Source: DTKD01 sp964494345 (GTDB lineage Bacteria; Armatimonadota; UBA5829). Taken from it: a stretch of DNA of 64,000 nucleotides. This document shows, piece after piece, positions 25,404-33,722 of this stretch (positions are counted from its first letter, which is position 1; each line of letters begins with the position of its first letter). The notes below the pieces were generated by a model, which was given only the letters and a program-made list of their open reading frames with translations, made no database searches and was not told the origin of the DNA. The stretch covers positions 62,001-126,000 of the forward strand of contig CAZBSI010000003.1 of NCBI GenBank assembly GCA_964494345.1, in the 5' to 3' direction. Position numbers and translations under genes: made by a program.

Positions 25404-26441
25404 GTGAGAAAGCAGATTGGTTTGGTGGTTATTATGCTTTTTACTACTATGCTGGCGGGCGTCTCGTGTTGCGGAGCCAACGCACCGGTGAGGCACGATT
25501 TTCCACGAGTGGGGCCTTATGAGGTCATCACAGGGGACTTCCACATGCATACGACGCACTCCGACGGCAAACTCAACACCAGAGAGCGTGTTGAGGAATC
25601 GTACCGCTGGGGTTACGACGTCATAGCGGTGACCGATCACGGTAAAATGGGGGGCTGCCGAGTAGCGAAATATGTCGGCGAACAGCTCGGGATGATCGTT
25701 ATCACAGGCTATGAGTCGGGCGTTGCAGGCAAGGAGCATCTGGTTGTGCTTAATGTTCCTGCGGATTTACCGATTCGTGATGCCCACCACTGGGCGGAGA
25801 AACCCGGCGAGACGAAGGCGTATTATCGCGATGAACTGAAAAAAATCGCCGATGCGGGAGGGTTGGTTATCTATCCGCACCCTCACGTCGGATATCGCGA
25901 GTGTGTGCTCTGGGGAGTAAAGCAGGGGATTATACAGGGGATCGAATATAAGAACGGAGTTGTGGGAAAAGGCTGGAACACGATCGAAGATCACGGTACC
26001 TGGTGGTATCCGCATGCTGTCGATTTCGCTCTGAAGCATAACCTGGCTATCTTCGCCAACTCCGATGTGCACGCAAACAGGGCGCCGGATACGTCTCCGG
26101 TGACGCTGCTTTTGGTGACCGAGCGGACAAATAAAGGCGTGATGGACGCGATCAAGGCTAGGAGAACCGCGGCGTGGTTTAACGGAATGCTGTGGGGTCG
26201 CGCTGATCTGCTGACCGATTTGCTGGTCGCCAGCGTTGTTGCGAAGAAGGCTGCGGGGGGCGTAGAAATTGAGAACCTCAGCCCGATCGGTCTTTCGGGA
26301 ACAGCGGGATCGAGCGTCATCGACCTGAAGCCTTACCAAAAAATCACGATCACGGAGCCATCCGGCGCTCTCTCCATTAAGTGGGATAACGTCTGGACGG
26401 ATTTGACCACGAATCTTACTACTAAGCATGTGGTGAGGTAG
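25404..26441 (+). CDS. Exported PHP-domain metal-dependent phosphoesterase
   Basis: A predicted 345-residue protein with a signal peptide (VRKQIGLVVIMLFTTMLAG) followed by GVSCCG, which could be a weak lipobox. The PHP domain begins with GDFHMHTTHSDGKL (H-x-H and SDG motifs) and continues with VIAVTDHGKM, IITGYESG, YPHPHVGYRE and FANSDVHA, so most predicted metal ligands are present. PHP proteins hydrolyse phosphoester bonds; the substrate here is unknown. About the last 90 residues form an extra beta-rich part. GTG 25404 follows aaggaggga at 6 bases spacing; the frame is also open to 25368. Divergent with the M55 gene. Confidence 0.82.
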   Translation: MRKQIGLVVIMLFTTMLAGVSCCGANAPVRHDFPRVGPYEVITGDFHMHTTHSDGKLNTRERVEESYRWGYDVIAVTDHGKMGGCRVAKYVGEQLGMIVITGYESGVAGKEHLVVLNVPADLPIRDAHHWAEKPGETKAYYRDELKKIADAGGLVIYPHPHVGYRECVLWGVKQGIIQGIEYKNGVVGKGWNTIEDHGTWWYPHAVDFALKHNLAIFANSDVHANRAPDTSPVTLLLVTERTNKGVMDAIKARRTAAWFNGMLWGRADLLTDLLVASVVAKKAAGGVEIENLSPIGLSGTAGSSVIDLKPYQKITITEPSGALSIKWDNVWTDLTTNLTTKHVVR

Positions 26442-26465
26442 GGATAGCAGGATAGTTGAGAATGT

Positions 26466-26530
26466 AGCGGCCGTGTCTCTGTCCCGGCCATTTCATAACT
26501 ACAGGGCGGCGATCCGGAGATCGCCGCCCA
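26466..26530 (-). repeat. Double-hairpin element, right copy (inverted); also a likely terminator
   Basis: Read on the minus strand this matches the copy at 24341-24404: ggcggcgatctccgg, then tggccgggacagag. The outer hairpin is stronger here, gggcggcgatc (26504-26514) with gatcgccgccc (26519-26529), and is followed by acctgttttt, so on the plus strand it may also end transcription of the PHP gene. Confidence 0.7.
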
Positions 26531-26592
26531 CCTGTTTTTACCATCTATTTTCTGACGATTCGAGATCGCCACTTGACTGTATTAGAACCGGT

Positions 26593-27951
26593 TTAGCTCT
26601 TGAGGAGCTTCCTCTTGTCCGGATCAAACAGCGCCATCTTGTTCTGTCTGTAGGAAAGTTCCGCCATCGAGACGATGGTCTGAACCGCCAGGCCCAGGTC
26701 GATGTTGGCGTTGGGCACGCCGCCCTCGCGGATGCACTTGATCAGGTTCTTGTGATGCTCGACCGTGCTCTCACCCGGCCCAACGACTTCAAGGTCTTCC
26801 TGCTCGACTTCGTCAGTATACGGTCGCTGCGGTTCCACAGTAACCTTGCCTCCGCCGAAGAATAGAGTCGCCTTGTTGCCGCGGATCATGTCCTCGACTC
26901 CGCGCTCGTTGGTGGTCGCGCCCGCCAGATAGATCATAGTCCCGCCAGGGAACTCTGCGATCATCTGGGTGGTGTCCGCAACGTCACGCTTTGCGCCATA
27001 CGGCTGCTGAGGATTGCCGGGGTTGCTGTCGGTGTCGAGAATGTTGGCTCCCAAACAGACAACTCTTCTCGGGAACTGTACAGACGCCGGATCCGGACCC
27101 ATATTCATGGCGATCATCAACGGGTGCAGCCTGTGCGGCCACAGGTCGCCGATAATGCCATTGCCGTAGTCCCAATATTTTCTCCAGCGGAAGAAGCGCT
27201 CTGGGCTGAACGGAATGTTCGGAGCGCTGCCAAGCCACATCTTCCAGTCGCAGGTGTCCGGAGTCAACTCAGGGTCGATGCCATAGTTCCATTCGCCGTT
27301 CGGGTTGTTGCGGCAGTAACCACCCTGCGCCCACAGAGCCGTGCCGATCTTACCATCCCTGACAGCCTTGCCGGCCACATGCCACTTTGTATCAGTGCAG
27401 CCCTGGCTGCCGACCTGCACCAGACAACCGGTCTCCTTGGCGGTCTTGTGCATTGCGAATGCTTCGTCAAGAGTATGAGTCATCGGCTTTTCGCAATATA
27501 CGTGCTTGCCAGCCTGCATCGCAGCAATGGCGATCGGTGCATGCCAATGGTCCGGAGTTGCGATCACGACCACATCGATGTCTTTGTTCTCAAGCAGCTT
27601 GCGATAGTCGGTATAAACCTGAGCCGCGTCACAGCCTGTGGTTTTCTGTGCCCAATCTCTCTTTTTGGCCCAAACGTCGCACACCGCGACCTGCTGCAGG
27701 TTCATATCCCCAGCCAGACCCTTAATGGTGTTGACGTGGCCTCCGCCCATTCCGCCGACGCCGATATGAGCATAATTAATTCGATCGTTAGCGCCGAGCA
27801 CTCTCGGATGCGCCATAGTCGTCTTTGCAGCAGGGGCGGCTATCGCTGCGTTGCCGACGAGCGAGCTTGCCATAACGCCAGCCGCTGTCAGGCCGGCGGC
27901 TTTAATGAATTCGCGCCGACTCAGCCCTGTCTTGTCCTGTTTGTTGTCCAC
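26593..27951 (-). CDS. Tat-exported Gfo/Idh/MocA-family oxidoreductase
   Basis: A predicted 452-residue NAD(P)-dependent dehydrogenase. The N terminus carries a twin-arginine signal (LSRREFIKAAGLTAAGVMAS), so it is exported folded, presumably with its cofactor. The Rossmann part has YAHIGVGGMGGGHV and VVIATPDHWHAPIAIAA; the family signature EKP is intact in YCEKPMTHT. A C-terminal alpha/beta domain with WRKYWDYGNGIIGDLWPHR matches the large group of exported sugar-oxidising paralogs common in Planctomycetota, Bacteroidota and Armatimonadota. The substrate is unknown. It is downstream of, and probably co-transcribed with, a second family member starting 27 bases upstream. Confidence 0.88.
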   Translation of the reverse strand: MDNKQDKTGLSRREFIKAAGLTAAGVMASSLVGNAAIAAPAAKTTMAHPRVLGANDRINYAHIGVGGMGGGHVNTIKGLAGDMNLQQVAVCDVWAKKRDWAQKTTGCDAAQVYTDYRKLLENKDIDVVVIATPDHWHAPIAIAAMQAGKHVYCEKPMTHTLDEAFAMHKTAKETGCLVQVGSQGCTDTKWHVAGKAVRDGKIGTALWAQGGYCRNNPNGEWNYGIDPELTPDTCDWKMWLGSAPNIPFSPERFFRWRKYWDYGNGIIGDLWPHRLHPLMIAMNMGPDPASVQFPRRVVCLGANILDTDSNPGNPQQPYGAKRDVADTTQMIAEFPGGTMIYLAGATTNERGVEDMIRGNKATLFFGGGKVTVEPQRPYTDEVEQEDLEVVGPGESTVEHHKNLIKCIREGGVPNANIDLGLAVQTIVSMAELSYRQNKMALFDPDKRKLLKS

Positions 27952-27978
27952 TTTGGTTTGCGCTCCTTTATAGATTGA

Positions 27979-29265
27979 CTACTTCAATTCGAACATATCC
28001 GGAGTAAAGGCCACTTTGTTGCCGGATATAATGGCCTCATTTGCTTTAATTACGGTAACAGCAGCCTGAAGTCCTTCAAGCGCACCAGCCGCAGGCTTGG
28101 AATCCTCTCTAATGTTGCGCGTGAAGCTCTCCAAAGCAATGTAAAGCGACTCAGAGGCCGAATCCTTGGCTTTCTCCTTGGGAGAATCCTTATCCGGTTC
28201 CCCACCAGCGGCCAGAATCTTGCTGGCATCAGCCAACATACAGATTCCGGTCTCTTCGAAGATCTGCTCCTTGCGAGCATAAGGCTCCCAACCGATCAAC
28301 GGCGAGTCGGCTTCTTTGATCATCCAGCCGCGATCCTCCCTCATCAGAAGACTGCTCTCCGTGCCCTGAATAACAGTGTATTCACCGCCAAACGAGCTTA
28401 CGATTGAGGCGGAGAAGTTGAGGCGGACGTCTTTGGGATATTCCAGCACGCACTCCACCGTATCCGGCACATCCCGGCCGTCTTTCCACGCCATAAGGCT
28501 GCCGAACCCGATAACCGCAACCGGGACCGCATTGAGATACTGGTTCACAAGGTCGATGCCGTGAATACCGACCTCCCCAACCAACCCGGTCGAGGTAGCC
28601 TTAGACAGTCGCCAGTTCTGCTCCTTCTCGCGTTCCGCAGATGGCGCCATCCTCTTCCAGCTCTGTCGTCGATTAGCCTGTGACCGCGCCTCGGTCGGCA
28701 CACCCATACACCCCGACTTCACGAAAGAAGCAACGTGGGTGTAAAGCGGGTTCGTGCGTCCCTGCAGACCAGCCTGGAAGACTTTCTTCGACCCATTTGC
28801 CGCAATCGCAATCGCCTTGGCATCTTCCACACTGCCAGCCAATGGAGCCTCGCAGTAGACATGCTTGCCCGCAGCGATAGCCGCAAGCGCGATCTCTTTA
28901 TGCTGATGGGTGGGGGTCGCAATCACGACCGCTTCAACATCCGGGGAGTCCAGAAGCTGTTTATAATCAGAAAAAGTCTTGGCTTCCGGGGCGTTTTTGG
29001 CAGCCCGCTTCACAAACGCTTCGTAAGTGTCGCAAAGCGCCGTTACCTTGGCACTGGGCATCTTGGACAGAGCAGTTACAATGTCCTTGCCCCACTGCCC
29101 CAGCCCGATCACACCGATTTTGACCTCAGGGCCAGGAATTGGTTTGCTATCATCTCCGGCCGCCAACACTTGAGACACTCCCAACCCGTCGGCAGCCATA
29201 AGGAGAGCCACAGTCGCCGCTGCTCCCTTGAGAAAATCGCGGCGATCGATTCCACTATCCGTCAT
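27979..29265 (-). CDS. Tat-exported Gfo/Idh/MocA-family oxidoreductase with altered EKP motif
   Basis: A predicted 428-residue paralog of the neighbouring oxidoreductase with its own twin-arginine signal (IDRRDFLKGAAATVALLMAA). The Rossmann fold shows IGVIGLGQWGKDIVTAL and AVVIATPTHQHKEIALAA. The position of the family's EKP motif reads YCEAPLAGS, so the usual Lys is replaced by Ala; catalytic competence is uncertain. The SD aggag fits the second Met (29265) at 6 bases spacing better than the ATG at 29271, which abuts the SD. The C-terminal part has SKEKAKDSASESLYIALESF. First gene of the two-gene unit. Confidence 0.85.
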   Translation of the reverse strand: MTDSGIDRRDFLKGAAATVALLMAADGLGVSQVLAAGDDSKPIPGPEVKIGVIGLGQWGKDIVTALSKMPSAKVTALCDTYEAFVKRAAKNAPEAKTFSDYKQLLDSPDVEAVVIATPTHQHKEIALAAIAAGKHVYCEAPLAGSVEDAKAIAIAANGSKKVFQAGLQGRTNPLYTHVASFVKSGCMGVPTEARSQANRRQSWKRMAPSAEREKEQNWRLSKATSTGLVGEVGIHGIDLVNQYLNAVPVAVIGFGSLMAWKDGRDVPDTVECVLEYPKDVRLNFSASIVSSFGGEYTVIQGTESSLLMREDRGWMIKEADSPLIGWEPYARKEQIFEETGICMLADASKILAAGGEPDKDSPKEKAKDSASESLYIALESFTRNIREDSKPAAGALEGLQAAVTVIKANEAIISGNKVAFTPDMFELK

Positions 29266-29402
29266 AATCATCTCCTACGACAAGAGCAGCCGCAGCGGGC
29301 CGTCCTGTATGTTCCTGTTCTACATTATAAAATAAGTCGGTGAATTCCTGCCAGTATTGCCGAGCTTGCCATCGACAAGCTCGCTCAGGCGGGACAATGA
29401 CA

Positions 29403-30254
29403 TTAAAACTCCGGCGGCAATTCGTCGATCTCAGCCAAAGAAAAGACCGGCCCATCGAGACAAACCAGCTTAGACCCGATATTGCAGCGGCCGCATTTTC
29501 CGACCCCGCACTTCATCTTCATCTCCAGCGTAGTGTATATCTGATCCGATTTGAAGCCGAGATTAGCGAACTCCGGCAGTATAAATTTGATCATAATAGG
29601 AGGGCCGCAGGTGATGGCGATTGTGTTCTCGGCGCTCGGCGCAAGCTCCTTAAGATAGCCCGGAACGTGCCCAACATGGCCTTTCCAGTCGTCATCGCCG
29701 ACGTCAACGGTGAGGTTTAACTTGCCTTTAGTGTTCCATTCCTTAAACTCGTAGGCAAAACAGAGATCCCCCGGCGTCCGCGCTCCGTAGATCGTGGTGA
29801 TGTCGCCGTAGTCGTCACGATTGTCCAGGCAGAAATTGAGAAGCGACCGCATCGGGGCCATACCGATCCCGCCACCTGCAAAGAGCAGGTTCTTGCCCTT
29901 CCAATCGGGATACGGGAAGAAATTGCCGAGCGGGGCCCTGATTCCGACTGTGTCCCCCTCGCTCATATTATGCAGCGCTGAGGTAACAGAGCCGACTTTT
30001 TTGACCGAAAACTCGATATAGCCCTTGCGAGTAGGCGACGAAGTCAGGCAGAAAGTACACTCACCGACACCAAACACCGAAACCTGCTGGAACTGACCCG
30101 GCTCGTAGGTAAAGCTTTCCCGCAGAGCCTCGTCTTTGAACTCAGCCCTAAAGGTCTTGGTGTCCCAGGTCTCAGTGATAATCTTAATCAAGGTCGCCGG
30201 GATCGGCGTGTATGGAAGAGTCGTTATCGGATTATTTGCTTGTGTGTCTATCAT
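29403..30254 (-). CDS. flxA: FlxA-like FAD/NAD(P)H oxidoreductase subunit
   Basis: A predicted 283-residue flavoprotein of the ferredoxin-NADP reductase superfamily, related to sulfhydrogenase gamma and PyrK-type subunits. The FAD domain includes YEPGQFQQVSVFG and IRAPLGNFFP; the NAD(P) domain starts LLFAGGGIGMAPMRSLLN; the C terminus has the four-Cys [2Fe-2S] motif (CGVGKCGRCNIG and a Cys in LVCLDG). In FlxABCD-HdrABC systems this subunit exchanges electrons with NAD(H). It is the last gene of the cluster, 41 bases after the FlxB-like gene. It could equally be named hydrogenase gamma-like, but no hydrogenase gene is present. Confidence 0.87.
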   Translation of the reverse strand: MIDTQANNPITTLPYTPIPATLIKIITETWDTKTFRAEFKDEALRESFTYEPGQFQQVSVFGVGECTFCLTSSPTRKGYIEFSVKKVGSVTSALHNMSEGDTVGIRAPLGNFFPYPDWKGKNLLFAGGGIGMAPMRSLLNFCLDNRDDYGDITTIYGARTPGDLCFAYEFKEWNTKGKLNLTVDVGDDDWKGHVGHVPGYLKELAPSAENTIAITCGPPIMIKFILPEFANLGFKSDQIYTTLEMKMKCGVGKCGRCNIGSKLVCLDGPVFSLAEIDELPPEF

Positions 30255-30295
30255 TGATCTCTCTACCTGTTATGATCTGATCGCCTGGGGCAACT

Positions 30296-31336
30296 TCAGG
30301 CCTCGGTTTTCTGCTCCAGCGGTTCGGCGCACGTTCTGGTCAATACTTCTCTGATGTCGATATTCACAGGGCACAGCTCAACGCACCTGCCGCAGCCCGT
30401 GCAGCCGACCACCCCGAACTGCTCGTGTTGATATCTAAACTTGTGAAGCAGCCTTTGGCGGGACCGCGGAAGCTGGTTGGGGCGGGGGTTGTGACCGTGG
30501 CCCATTAAGGTGAAATCCTCAAACTGGCAGGTGTCGCGGCATCTATAGCGCTCGACGCAGTGGCCGCAGGTTTCGTCCTGAATGTCGAAACAACTACAGC
30601 TCGGACACATAAAGCTGCACGTGCCGCACGCTATGCACTTCTGGGCTATTTCCTCCCATACAGGGTCGTCCCAGGCCAGGTTCTCATAAAGAGCCTTGCC
30701 CGCAAACGGCAGCACGCCCGTGGTCTTGAATGTCTCCCACAGCTTATCCTTAGCCGAAGTATCCGCATCTGAAATCTCATTCAGAGACGCACTCTCGATC
30801 AGCGCAGCACCCTTATCCGACGTCGCCTCGATACAGTACCTGTCCCCGAGGTCATACATCAGGGCATCGACGCTGGATTTCCACGTATCGACATTATCGA
30901 CCGACCCGCAGAACCAACTCCATCGCATCTCAGCAGGAATAACCGCGAACAGAGTCAGGTTCTCACGCCTGCGGGAATAGTACGGGTCCACGAACTTTCT
31001 GTCCAAAAATACTCTGTCAAGGACCTGAATAGCCTGCGCATCCGGCAGCCACGCCCCCAGCATAACCCTGGGCTTATCCTCCGGCAGCGGCGTCTCGACC
31101 CTGGTTTCCCCATCAGACATGTCGATCTTAACGAGCACTTCATGGCGCGGCAGCAGATAATCCTTCGGGGTCATCATCTGTTTGCTGCCATCAAGCACCG
31201 GCACGTCCCCTTCGCCAAGCGCCTTGAACTCGGCCGGGGCATCCCCACGCTCGACAGGAGCCACTACTTCATACTTCTCAGCCAAAAAACCGAGGAAGTC
31301 GTTTACTTTATCTTTTAATAATACTCTATCTTTCAT
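30296..31336 (-). CDS. 4Fe-4S electron-transfer subunit (FlxB / sulfhydrogenase beta / AsrA-like)
   Basis: A predicted 346-residue iron-sulfur protein. The C-terminal third carries two tetracysteine cluster motifs, CIACGTCSFMCPSC and CTGCGRCVELCPVNI, and an intervening Cys-rich piece (CFDIQDETCGHC). The N-terminal part matches the large 4Fe-4S proteins found beside FlxA-type flavoproteins. The expected role is passing electrons between the flavin subunit and the Hdr part. It lies 38 bases downstream of the second iron-sulfur gene and upstream of flxA. Assignment as FlxB rather than FlxC is by order and resemblance only. Confidence 0.82.
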   Translation of the reverse strand: MKDRVLLKDKVNDFLGFLAEKYEVVAPVERGDAPAEFKALGEGDVPVLDGSKQMMTPKDYLLPRHEVLVKIDMSDGETRVETPLPEDKPRVMLGAWLPDAQAIQVLDRVFLDRKFVDPYYSRRRENLTLFAVIPAEMRWSWFCGSVDNVDTWKSSVDALMYDLGDRYCIEATSDKGAALIESASLNEISDADTSAKDKLWETFKTTGVLPFAGKALYENLAWDDPVWEEIAQKCIACGTCSFMCPSCSCFDIQDETCGHCVERYRCRDTCQFEDFTLMGHGHNPRPNQLPRSRQRLLHKFRYQHEQFGVVGCTGCGRCVELCPVNIDIREVLTRTCAEPLEQKTEA

Positions 31337-31374
31337 GCCAGACCTTTCGGTATCGGTGCGAGTCTAATATTTCC

Positions 31375-32322
31375 CTACTCCGAGTGATGCGCCGGGTCGA
31401 TATCGTTGTCTTTATATGTGCCAAGCAGCGGCTTTTCGGCCTGCGGGTCACCCGGGTCGAAATCGTAGCGCTCCTTAGCAACCGCATTAAGCTCCCTGGC
31501 CAGTTCCACCGCAGGAATCCCCGCCGGGCAGACTCGCTCGCACTCGCCGCATCCAATACATCGACCGACCAAATGCATCGCGCGGGTCGCGTGGAACATC
31601 CAGGCCTCGTCGGTAGTCGCTTTTTTTGCAGTCCACTTCGGCTCGATTCTGTCACAGAAACAGGTCTCGCAGTAGCACGCCGGGCAGACCTGCCTGCATG
31701 CATAACATCGAATACATCGTGAGAACTGCTCCTGCCAATACTTCTGCCGATCCTCAGAAAGCCCCGGCAGATCCAGTTTGAGGCCTTCGGACGGAACAAC
31801 TGCCTCACCGATGGTAACATCGCTCAGCGAAGGGCTGCGATCCTCACAGACTTTGCACTGCTGCCGCAACGCCTCAGCGGCTGGAACTTTGACCTTAGTG
31901 GTTTGCGTGGTCACCATAAGATCGTCGCCGTCCCACTCAAGGGAGGTGACTTCCTGCATCCGCACATCGCCGCTTTCAATTAAACTCGCGTCGACGACCC
32001 CGCCGCAGCCGAGTCCTATAATGAAAACGTTCTCGCGCTTGACCTGCTTCTCGCGTATCAGGGTGACGATGCTGCGAACGTCGCATGGCTTGGCCACAAT
32101 TCCCACCTTGCCGTTTCTAGCCCACTTGGTCAAATAGACCGCGAGGTTGTTAGTGCAGGCGGGGTTCCAGACCAGCTTTTCGACATCCTCGGCCTTGTCG
32201 ATGAACACCGGAGTCGTCTTAAACGGAACGCTGCCCGCGCCCCAGCCGATCACCACCCCGACCTCGCCGCTCTCCAGCGCCTTTTTTGCCTCTTCACGAA
32301 TCTTGTCTTGTATCTCAGTCAT
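31375..32322 (-). CDS. 4Fe-4S electron-transfer subunit (FlxC-like, FrhB/FdhB-type N terminus)
   Basis: A predicted 315-residue protein. The N-terminal half resembles the coenzyme F420 hydrogenase/dehydrogenase beta fold (GVVIGWGAGSVPF; VGIVAKPCDVRSIVTLI; FIIGLGCGGVV). The C-terminal half has two ferredoxin motifs, CIRCYACRQVCPACYC and CIGCGECERVCPAGIP. It is predicted to be a soluble electron carrier subunit in the Flx-Hdr complex. F420 use cannot be inferred, since homologs in bacteria lacking F420 are common. The gene lies 48 bases after flxD and 38 bases before the next iron-sulfur gene. Confidence 0.8.
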   Translation of the reverse strand: MTEIQDKIREEAKKALESGEVGVVIGWGAGSVPFKTTPVFIDKAEDVEKLVWNPACTNNLAVYLTKWARNGKVGIVAKPCDVRSIVTLIREKQVKRENVFIIGLGCGGVVDASLIESGDVRMQEVTSLEWDGDDLMVTTQTTKVKVPAAEALRQQCKVCEDRSPSLSDVTIGEAVVPSEGLKLDLPGLSEDRQKYWQEQFSRCIRCYACRQVCPACYCETCFCDRIEPKWTAKKATTDEAWMFHATRAMHLVGRCIGCGECERVCPAGIPAVELARELNAVAKERYDFDPGDPQAEKPLLGTYKDNDIDPAHHSE

Positions 32323-32370
32323 ATAATTTCCCGCGATTATCTGTAAATTGAAATCGACGATTTATAGTCT

Positions 32371-32838
32371 CTATCTTCGCGCCACACCATCAAACGGGCC
32401 GAGCTGCTTTATTTGTCCGCTGAAATCTCGAATCAGTTCCGCGAATCTGTTGCCTTCGGAGGCGGATACCCACTCGAAATGGAAGCGCTCCGGTTCGATG
32501 CCCAGAGACTTCAGCAAATCCTGGGTGAGGGCGATCCTGCGGCGGGCGTAGTAGTTGCCTTTGGCGTAGTGGCAGTCTCCCGGATGGCAACCCAGCACCA
32601 TTACCCCGTCAAAACCCCTCTGGAAGCCCTTCAGCACAAACATAGGATCCGTTCTGCCTGAGCACGGGACCCGCACAATGCGCACCGTTTCCGGGTATTG
32701 CAGGCGCGTGCTGCCCGCCAAATCCGCACCGGCGTAGCTGCACCAGTTACACAAAATAGCAAGTATCGACGGCTGCCACTCTCGGGGCTCTGCCGGTTGC
32801 TCGGTCTGTTCTTCTACAACGTTAGTCTTCTCTGACAT
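32371..32838 (-). CDS. flxD: MvhD/FlxD-like iron-sulfur subunit
   Basis: A predicted 155-residue protein of the MvhD family, the small [2Fe-2S] subunit that links a hydrogenase or Flx module to HdrA. The conserved cysteines are visible in ILCNWCSYAGADLAG, VRVPCSGRTDP, LGCHPGDCHY, with KGNYYARRR. ATG 32838 has gagg 6 bases upstream; the longer frame to 32880 would overlap the preceding gene and adds MIGWQTGHSRL without domain support. An N-terminal Glu/Gln-rich tail of about 20 residues precedes the domain. It supports electron input to HdrA from the Flx proteins downstream. Confidence 0.9.
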   Translation of the reverse strand: MSEKTNVVEEQTEQPAEPREWQPSILAILCNWCSYAGADLAGSTRLQYPETVRIVRVPCSGRTDPMFVLKGFQRGFDGVMVLGCHPGDCHYAKGNYYARRRIALTQDLLKSLGIEPERFHFEWVSASEGNRFAELIRDFSGQIKQLGPFDGVARR

Positions 32839-32876
32839 ATAGTTCCTCAGTCGACTGTGGCCGGTTTGCCAACCGA

Positions 32877-33680
32877 TCACTTCTTTACTATGAATCCCGG
32901 TTTAAGCTCCCGCACGTCGCAGGAGTATGATTCTATTCTCAAAGGAGTCTTGCCGTCCGGCCCGATGGTCTCGGCCTCCGACTCCGCTATCTCCAGTTCC
33001 TTCACAACCCCGACGCCGTCGGCGATCCAGTAAACACCGCGCGTCCGGCCTGAGGTTACGTTAAACTCCTTGCCCCATATATCCGCGCTGCCCGTCATCG
33101 TGTCGCTGTAATAGACTACTTTCAGGCAATCCTTAAACGTCCCGGCAGGCACGGTAACGGTCTCCTTGCCGACCGCCTTCGCCTTCATCGGTATTTCGGT
33201 TTTGGCGTCGCGCATACCGCCGACGTCCCATTGTTTGCCCGGCGCCGCATCGCGCATATAGTATAGCAACGCGGGGCCGTAGTCCTGCTTATCGCCTTCG
33301 TCGGAAGCTGTCGCGGATCGGTTGGTGGAGGCTATCTCCAGTCCACGCTCAGTCCGGGCAAATTTTATATCAACCTGAGAATGGCTGCCCGAACCTCCGG
33401 TCGACGAGGCCGTGTCCACTGATTCGCGATATTCGAAAGCAGGCGGATTGGCCTTATCGTCCACAGATATGACCTCATAAACCGACGAACCGAAGCTGAG
33501 ATCGTTCAGCGAGGACATAACCCGACCTTGAAACATAATCGCGCCGACAATCGACCGATAACAATCGTATGTCCACTTGTTGCCCTCGGCCACGGGGATC
33601 ATCTCGGTCGCCGCTAACGCAGGCAGGGTCAATACGACCAGCACGAGACTCAGCACCAATATTTGCGTTTTATGGGTCAA
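32877..33680 (-). CDS. Secreted protein of unknown function inside the hdr-flx cluster
   Basis: A predicted 267-residue protein that I do not recognise by name. A Sec signal peptide (TQILVLSLVLVVLTLPALAA) is followed by MIPVAEGNKWTYDCYRS, and later VPAGTFKDCLKVVYYSDTM and TRGVYWIADGVGVVKELE. The GNKWTY ... AGTF-x-D-C-L-K pattern is common in exported beta-rich proteins (DUF3108-like) that are not electron-transfer proteins. TTG 33680 with ggag 6 bases upstream is preferred over TTG 33692, which lies in the SD. It sits between hdrA and flxD in the same orientation, 42 bases after hdrA, and may simply be carried in the operon. Confidence 0.65.
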   Translation of the reverse strand: MTHKTQILVLSLVLVVLTLPALAATEMIPVAEGNKWTYDCYRSIVGAIMFQGRVMSSLNDLSFGSSVYEVISVDDKANPPAFEYRESVDTASSTGGSGSHSQVDIKFARTERGLEIASTNRSATASDEGDKQDYGPALLYYMRDAAPGKQWDVGGMRDAKTEIPMKAKAVGKETVTVPAGTFKDCLKVVYYSDTMTGSADIWGKEFNVTSGRTRGVYWIADGVGVVKELEIAESEAETIGPDGKTPLRIESYSCDVRELKPGFIVKK

Positions 33681-33722
33681 TATAATCTCCAATACGCCTT
33701 ATGGCGTTCGGTGCTATCTATA

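Noticed and set aside
25288..25480. Extended N terminus of the D-aminopeptidase (to 25480)
   Set aside because: It runs through the divergent promoter region and into the PHP gene start; the family start and a strong SD are at 25288.
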